From positions 1 through 33,792 of the forward strand of contig CAJXLX010000028.1 of NCBI GenBank assembly GCA_913056335.1: DNA of 33,792 nt. Direction: 5' to 3'. The notes under the pieces were generated by a model. The model was not told where the DNA came from and did no database searches. It saw only the letters and a program-made list of their open reading frames with translations. Source of the DNA: an uncultured Rhodothermaceae bacterium (lineage in GTDB: Bacteria; Bacteroidota; Rhodothermia; Rhodothermales; Salinibacteraceae). The position numbers and the translations under genes were made by a program. The first letter of the stretch is position 1. The number at the start of each line of letters is the position of its first letter. Of this stretch, positions 28,770 to 33,792 are shown one piece after another.

Positions 28770-29799
28770 ATGTCAAGGCGTTTCTCTTGAAGAAGGAATT
28801 GATGAGATCGATGCAGTGGGCACCAGCCCACGGCGCAAACACAATAAAGATGCAACAGCAAGAATGTGTGACAGCGCAACCGAAACCAGCGTACAAGGTC
28901 TATACAGAGCCGTTATCTGTTTTCCCATTTTCATGGGGCGTTACCCACATGCTGGAGGAGAGCCTGTCTGTTGAAACTACACGTTGTCTGTTAAGCAGCG
29001 GGCAAGCGCTTCCAACTACACGCATTCTTTGCTGGGTCGTAGTATCACAGAAGACAAGTCTATATTGCAGGTGCTCCTCAAACCGCCAATGACGCACAAT
29101 GGTCGCATTTCATCAGCAGGCCCTGGGGACGCTGCGCAAGACGTTGTATGCTTGGCTCGGCATGTATTCGTAACGGATGTTAATCTTGTAGGCTCCGTTT
29201 GTGACATATGGTATGAAAGAAAAAGACACTATGTGAAAGAATTTCCATTAAAGGGTCGAGGAGCCTGCCCAAACGGGCGCATTCATCCGACACTTAGTAC
29301 CGCTGCCCACATACCTGTCAGGGATCATTTTGGCCTACCCAGCAATATGCAGTTGTGTCGTAATGTATCGTGCATTCTTTTACTCTTTGCGTTACGACCT
29401 GCACACCCGTTTTCCACTACTTTCATGCGTGGGTCTGTAGCGACACCGAAATGGCGCGGCCCCCTGACGGGGCGGCGTTCTTTCGCTACACACGTACACG
29501 CCATGGTTGTCTTACTGTCATGAAAATAGGCCGGTACTGCACGCCCGGCTCCCCAGAGCCCTGTGTGCGGCTCCATTCCACTTTTTCGCTTTCCCTTGCT
29601 CATTAGCTGTCCGCAGGCGTGCACTGCACCCCCGCCGGATGGTCATCACAATACAGACAGAGCGTGTCTTGCAGCGTGCCCCATTAACATGCGCTGTGCG
29701 CATTCTGCGCGAACCGCATGTACAGGGGCGGCACAGTGCCACAGGCACACGTGCTTTACCTGCTGCCGGTGCGATCTCGTATCCATTTGCACAGAACGC

Positions 29800-29830
29800 T
29801 TGCACATAAATAGACCGTGCCGATTATGAT
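29800..29830 (+). promoter_or_regulatory. Candidate promoter upstream of the RNase E/G gene
   Basis: ttgcac (29800-29805), 19-nt spacer, tatgat (29825-29830); visual match only. Confidence 0.25.
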
Positions 29831-29891
29831 ATGTCCCGCCCTGTGTGCTGACCGTCCGACGGCGTAGACGCCCTGCGGCGTACCTCGCCTT

Positions 29892-31835
29892 ATGTCCAAA
29901 GAAATCGTTGTTAATGTAGCGGATAATCGCACCCGCATCGCTATTGTAGAAAACGGCAAACTGGCCGAGCTCTACATCGAAAATGCCGAGCACAAACGCA
30001 CGATTGGCAACCTCTATCTTGGCATCGTGCGCCGCGTTATGCCGAGCATCCGTGCGGCATTCGTGGATATTGGCCAGGACCAGGATGCCTTCTTGCACTT
30101 CTCGGATCTGTCGGAGAACCTGCCTCAGCTCAGAGCCTTCCTCAACCAGAACACACCCAAGGTGGAGACGGTCAGTCTGCCCGGCGACCTCCACGATCAG
30201 GACCCGAACCCCACCGACCACCTGCGGCGCAATCAGCGCATTCTCGTGCAGGTGAAGAAGGAGCCGATTGCCAACAAAGGCAGTCGCATCTCAACCGACC
30301 TGTCGATGGCGGGCCGCTTTCTGGTGCTTGTGCCGCTCTCCAAAGTCGTGGCGGTGTCGCGCAAGATTGAAAAGGACAAAGAGCGTAACCGCCTGAAAGC
30401 CTTAGCGGGCAGCCTGGTACCAGATGGCTTCGGCGTCATTGTGCGAACGGTGGCGGAGGGGCGCGATGCCAAGTCGCTCGACAAGGACTTGCGCCTGCTC
30501 CTGGAGCGCTGGCGCCGCGTGGAAAACCGGCTGGCCCAGGCCACGAATGCCCCCACGCTCATCCACGAAGATGTGGATATGGCGTCGTCGATCATCCGCG
30601 ACCAGTTCTCTGATGATTTCGATCGCATCTTGATCGACAACAAGGCGCTCTTTCACAGCGTGCGCAGCTACGTGCGCGCTGTGGCGCCATCCATGGTCTC
30701 GCGTGTTGAGTATCACAGTGGCAACGCGCCGGTCTTCGAGGCCGCCGACATTCAGCAAGGGGCCGACCGCGCATTCAAAGACCGGGTCGAACTGCCGTCG
30801 GGCGGCTACCTCTTCATCGAGCGTACCGAGGCGATGCACGTGGTGGATGTGAACTCGGGGCGCTCGGGGCGCGGCAAATCACAGAAACAGAACTCGCTCG
30901 ATGTTAACCTGGAGGCAGCACGCGTCATTGCCCATCAGGTGCGACTGCGCGACCTGGGCGGCATCATTGTGGTTGACTTCATTGACTTGCGCGACGAAAG
31001 GGCCCGCAAGAAAGTCTACAATGAACTGGAGGCGCTCTTCGAGGAAGACCGGGCTATCACGAAGGTGCTTCCTATGAGCGACTTTGGGCTCGTGCAGATT
31101 ACCCGGCAGCGCCTGCGCCCCAGCCTCACGTCTTCGTTTGCGTCGTCGAGCGGAGCCTCTGCGCCCGACAAGGACAACGGCGATTCGTATCGCCAGCGCT
31201 TCCGAGATGCGCAGGCGCAGCTGAGCCGCCTCGAAAAACGTCTGCAAGAGGCGCAGCAGACGGTGAAAGACCGTGAATCGGAGCTCACTAAACTGAAGCG
31301 CAAAGCCGGCTCATCAAACCACACCTCCAGCGAGCAGCCTGCCACCGACGAGCTGAAGGCGCTGAAAGAAGAGCTTGAACAGGCCAAGAAAGCGCTTCAA
31401 AGTGAGCGGTCGCAGCACGGAAAAACGCGGTCGGCCCGCGATGAAGCCGAAGCAAAAGCGAAAGAGGCTGCGTCAGAGGCACGATCAGCCAAAGCCCAGC
31501 TCGAATCCGCCGAAGCGAAGGTTGCTGAGGCCGAAGCCAATGCCGTGAAGGAAACCAACAACGTGCAGCACGGCGCCGAGGCCACGCGCCCGGCGCACGA
31601 CGTTATTGACGCGCTGGATGCATGGGTCGCCGACCATGCCGACCAGCATCGTGCGGTTACGCTGCGGGTGCATCCGTTCCTGGCGGCCTACCTTACGCGT
31701 GCGGTGCCCAGCTACCCCACGCGCTGGTTCATGGATCACTTTGTGCGGATTCATCTGGAGGCCGACGAGACAGTATCTCCACTGTCATTCGCAATCGACG
31801 CCCCCGATACTGGCGCTACGCTGGTTGAAGCATAG
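29892..31835 (+). CDS. rng: Ribonuclease E/G family protein with coiled-coil insertion
   Basis: EIVVNVADNRTRIAIVENGKLAELYIE; GNLYLGIVRRVMPSIRAAFVDIGQDQDAFLH; catalytic VVDVNSG and GGIIVVDFIDL; LVQITRQRLRPS; C-terminal LRVHPFLAAYLT. Confidence 0.93.
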   Translation: MSKEIVVNVADNRTRIAIVENGKLAELYIENAEHKRTIGNLYLGIVRRVMPSIRAAFVDIGQDQDAFLHFSDLSENLPQLRAFLNQNTPKVETVSLPGDLHDQDPNPTDHLRRNQRILVQVKKEPIANKGSRISTDLSMAGRFLVLVPLSKVVAVSRKIEKDKERNRLKALAGSLVPDGFGVIVRTVAEGRDAKSLDKDLRLLLERWRRVENRLAQATNAPTLIHEDVDMASSIIRDQFSDDFDRILIDNKALFHSVRSYVRAVAPSMVSRVEYHSGNAPVFEAADIQQGADRAFKDRVELPSGGYLFIERTEAMHVVDVNSGRSGRGKSQKQNSLDVNLEAARVIAHQVRLRDLGGIIVVDFIDLRDERARKKVYNELEALFEEDRAITKVLPMSDFGLVQITRQRLRPSLTSSFASSSGASAPDKDNGDSYRQRFRDAQAQLSRLEKRLQEAQQTVKDRESELTKLKRKAGSSNHTSSEQPATDELKALKEELEQAKKALQSERSQHGKTRSARDEAEAKAKEAASEARSAKAQLESAEAKVAEAEANAVKETNNVQHGAEATRPAHDVIDALDAWVADHADQHRAVTLRVHPFLAAYLTRAVPSYPTRWFMDHFVRIHLEADETVSPLSFAIDAPDTGATLVEA

Positions 31836-31917
31836 CCGCTGCACTGCATCCTTCTGTGTCGTTTTGCGGATGCCGGGGGAGCACTGCGCATGCGTTTGGA
31901 TCTTCAGCACGAAAGCT

Positions 31918-32265
31918 ATGACCACGAAAAAAATTATTGACGCGCTTACCGACGTGGCCAAGCGCATGGACATGGAGGTGCGCATTGAGAAGGGCGATTT
32001 TCGGGGCGGACGCTGCCATGTTGGGGGGCAAACCGTGATCATGCTGAACAAGCGGCACCCGGCCGAGGTGCAGCTGGCGGTGCTGGCCCGCAGCCTCCGC
32101 AACGAGCCGCTCGATACGGTGTACCTGAAACCGGCGGTACGCAAGGCGCTCCACCGCCTGTGGGATGAAGCCGATACCGACGGCAGTGCAGACGCTGACA
32201 CGCCCGAGGGCGCCTCAACTGACGAGTCAACTTCCTCCGAATCCCCCCGTGCCCATGCCTCATAG
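31918..32265 (+). CDS. Small hypothetical protein
   Basis: ORF MTTKKIIDALTDVAKRMDMEVRIEKGDFRGGRCHVGGQTVIMLNKRHPAEVQLAVLARSL...; internal ATG of ORF 31606-32265; 11-nt overlap with the next gene. Confidence 0.7.
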   Translation: MTTKKIIDALTDVAKRMDMEVRIEKGDFRGGRCHVGGQTVIMLNKRHPAEVQLAVLARSLRNEPLDTVYLKPAVRKALHRLWDEADTDGSADADTPEGASTDESTSSESPRAHAS

Positions 32266-33115
32266 CGACGCTGCCCCGCCCTCGCTTCGCGTTACGCTAT
32301 TGGGCACGGGCACGTCAACGGGCGTTCCGGTGTTGGGATGCGACTGCCGCGTCTGCACCTCTACCGACCCGCACGACGAGCGCCTGCGCTGCGCGTGCTA
32401 CATCGAGGTGGGGCCGCTCGGCATTCTGGTGGATGCCGGGCCCGACTTCCGGCAGCAGGCCCGGCGCGCCGCCATTGAACGCATTGACGCGGTGTGCTTT
32501 ACGCACCACCACTTTGACCATGTGGCGGGCATCGACGATCTACGCCCGCTGTTCTACCGCAACAGTCGGCCTATGCCGTGCTACAGCAGCGCCGATACCG
32601 CCGAGATTCTGCGTGAGCGCTACGCATACATCTTTGGCCAGAACCCCTATCCTGGCGCGGCTCGTGTCACACTGCACGCAGTCGACGAGCGCTTCACCAT
32701 CACCAGTCGATACGACGACGCCGGACACGTCAGTGTGCAGCCCATTCCAATGCAGCACGGCAACACACCCACCACGGGCTGGCGCATCGGCCCGTTTGCG
32801 TACCTGACCGATGCCCACCACATTCCCGATGAGAGCGTGGCCTTGCTCGATGGCGTGGACGTCATCGTGCTCGATGCACTGCGTGCGCGTCCGCATCCCA
32901 CGCACTTTTCGTTCGACGGAGCCGTGGAGATGGCCCGCCGTATCGGAGCGCGCGAAACCTACTTCATCCACATGACGCATGATGTGCTGCATGCCGAGCA
33001 AGAAGCCCGCTTGCCTGACGACATCCACCTCGGCTACGACGGCCTACAGATCGAGGTGGAGAGGACGCCCGCAGAGGCCTCGGCCCACACCTCCGATACC
33101 CAGTCGGATGCGTAA
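32255..33115 (+). CDS. MBL-fold metallohydrolase (PhnP/RNase Z-like)
   Basis: LLGTGTSTGVPVLGCDCRVC; LVDAGPDFRQQ; FTHHHFDHVAGIDDLRPL; start at internal Met MPHSDAAPP. Confidence 0.9.
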   Translation: MPHSDAAPPSLRVTLLGTGTSTGVPVLGCDCRVCTSTDPHDERLRCACYIEVGPLGILVDAGPDFRQQARRAAIERIDAVCFTHHHFDHVAGIDDLRPLFYRNSRPMPCYSSADTAEILRERYAYIFGQNPYPGAARVTLHAVDERFTITSRYDDAGHVSVQPIPMQHGNTPTTGWRIGPFAYLTDAHHIPDESVALLDGVDVIVLDALRARPHPTHFSFDGAVEMARRIGARETYFIHMTHDVLHAEQEARLPDDIHLGYDGLQIEVERTPAEASAHTSDTQSDA

Positions 33116-33202
33116 GCCGATATCATTTCGGGAACTGGGCCCCGCGCTTGCGTTACGTGCGGCGTTGTCTTTTCAATCTATTTGCTGGATATACATCGGT
33201 TT

Positions 33203-33637
33203 ATGATTCTTGTGCTGAACGGCCCAAACCTCAATCTACTGGGCACCCGCGCCCCCGAACACTACGGCACCGAGACGCTGGATTCGCTCGAAGAGAAGCT
33301 CGCATCTATGTTTGCCGATCTCTCGTTTCAGTGGGTGCAGAGCAATCATCAGGGCGTGCTCATTGATGCGCTCCACGACGCTCACGCCGAATCGTACGCG
33401 GGCGTGATCTTCAACCCCGGAGGCTACACGCACACTTCGGTGGCCCTGCACGACGCCGTTGATGCCATCGACCCGCCCGTGGTGGAGGTGCACCTGTCGA
33501 ACATCCACGCTCGCGAGGATTTTCGCCGCACCTCCAAAGTGGCTCCTGCCTGCGTTGGGCAAATTAGCGGACTCGGACCGGCGGGCTACCTGCTGGCTGT
33601 GCAGTACATCCAGATGCAGGGCGCAGTGGCTGAATAG
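33203..33637 (+). CDS. aroQ: Type II 3-dehydroquinate dehydratase
   Basis: MILVLNGPNLNLLGTRAPEHYG; SNHQGVLIDALHDA; IFNPGGYTHTSVALHDA; VEVHLSNIHAREDFR. Confidence 0.96.
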   Translation: MILVLNGPNLNLLGTRAPEHYGTETLDSLEEKLASMFADLSFQWVQSNHQGVLIDALHDAHAESYAGVIFNPGGYTHTSVALHDAVDAIDPPVVEVHLSNIHAREDFRRTSKVAPACVGQISGLGPAGYLLAVQYIQMQGAVAE

Positions 33638-33689
33638 AAGACACCCCGGTAGCGGTTCAACGCTACGTGATGGAGGCAATAGGGCAGTA

Positions 33690-33763
33690 GCCGGAGACTG
33701 GGAGCGCCGCCCGGTGCGGACGTCTCCGGCATCGCTGACAGGAGCGAACGGGGGACCGTTCGC
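33690..33763 (+). other. Tandem hairpins downstream of aroQ at the window edge (candidate structured RNA/leader)
   Basis: gccggagac (33690-33698) / gtctccggc (33722-33730), 9 bp perfect; gcgaacgg-ggga-ccgttcgc (33744-33763), 8 bp with GNRA-type loop. Confidence 0.5.
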
Positions 33764-33792
33764 CTCAGGAAAGATTTTTATCAGGAGAGCTA

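Noticed and set aside
28770-29891. Possibility that the gap encodes tmRNA, RNase P RNA or SRP RNA
   Set aside because: No recognisable hallmark of these RNAs was seen (e.g. the tmRNA 5' end or the RNase P gaggaaagtcc core)
29646-30221. 191-aa minus-strand ORF at the RNase E/G 5' end
   Set aside because: Half is antisense to the conserved RNase N-terminus; no independent support
1-33792. Search for CRISPR arrays, IS elements, prophage, toxin-antitoxin or defence systems
   Set aside because: No regularly spaced repeats, transposase, integrase or recognisable defence genes found; the Dda-like helicase alone does not justify a defence or phage call

Overview
A 33.8 kb chromosomal window, densely coding on both strands. 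Protein families and gene order suggest a Bacteroidota/Rhodothermota-type, probably halophilic, bacterium (inference only). It is mostly housekeeping: queG; two tandem PKD/OmpA-type surface proteins; rpsT; an M23 peptidase plus bactofilin pair leading into an F1Fo ATP synthase cluster (atpZ/I-like, atpB-E-F-H-A-G, with no atpD/atpC); tRNA-Ser(GCU); an SDR/DUF2867 protein; a Dda-like SF1 helicase; a PlsC-like acyltransferase; an ArsR regulator; a FadL-like porin; mltG; chorismate mutase; tsaD; sdhCDAB; gltA; an RNase E/G; an MBL hydrolase; and aroQ. I found no CRISPR array, transposon or prophage. The observations most worth follow-up are: (1) a cysteine-free RNase E/G in which the usual CPxCxGxG zinc-link region is replaced by a long Ala/Glu/Lys-rich coiled coil; (2) a 341-nt hairpin-dense spacer between atpE and atpF with a multibranched fold closed by a perfect 10-bp helix; (3) a phage T4 Dda-like helicase in a housekeeping locus; (4) unexplained structured DNA/RNA at the 3' window edge and in the 1.1 kb gap upstream of the RNase E/G gene. 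All structure claims come from manual base-pair inspection, with no covariance or expression data.
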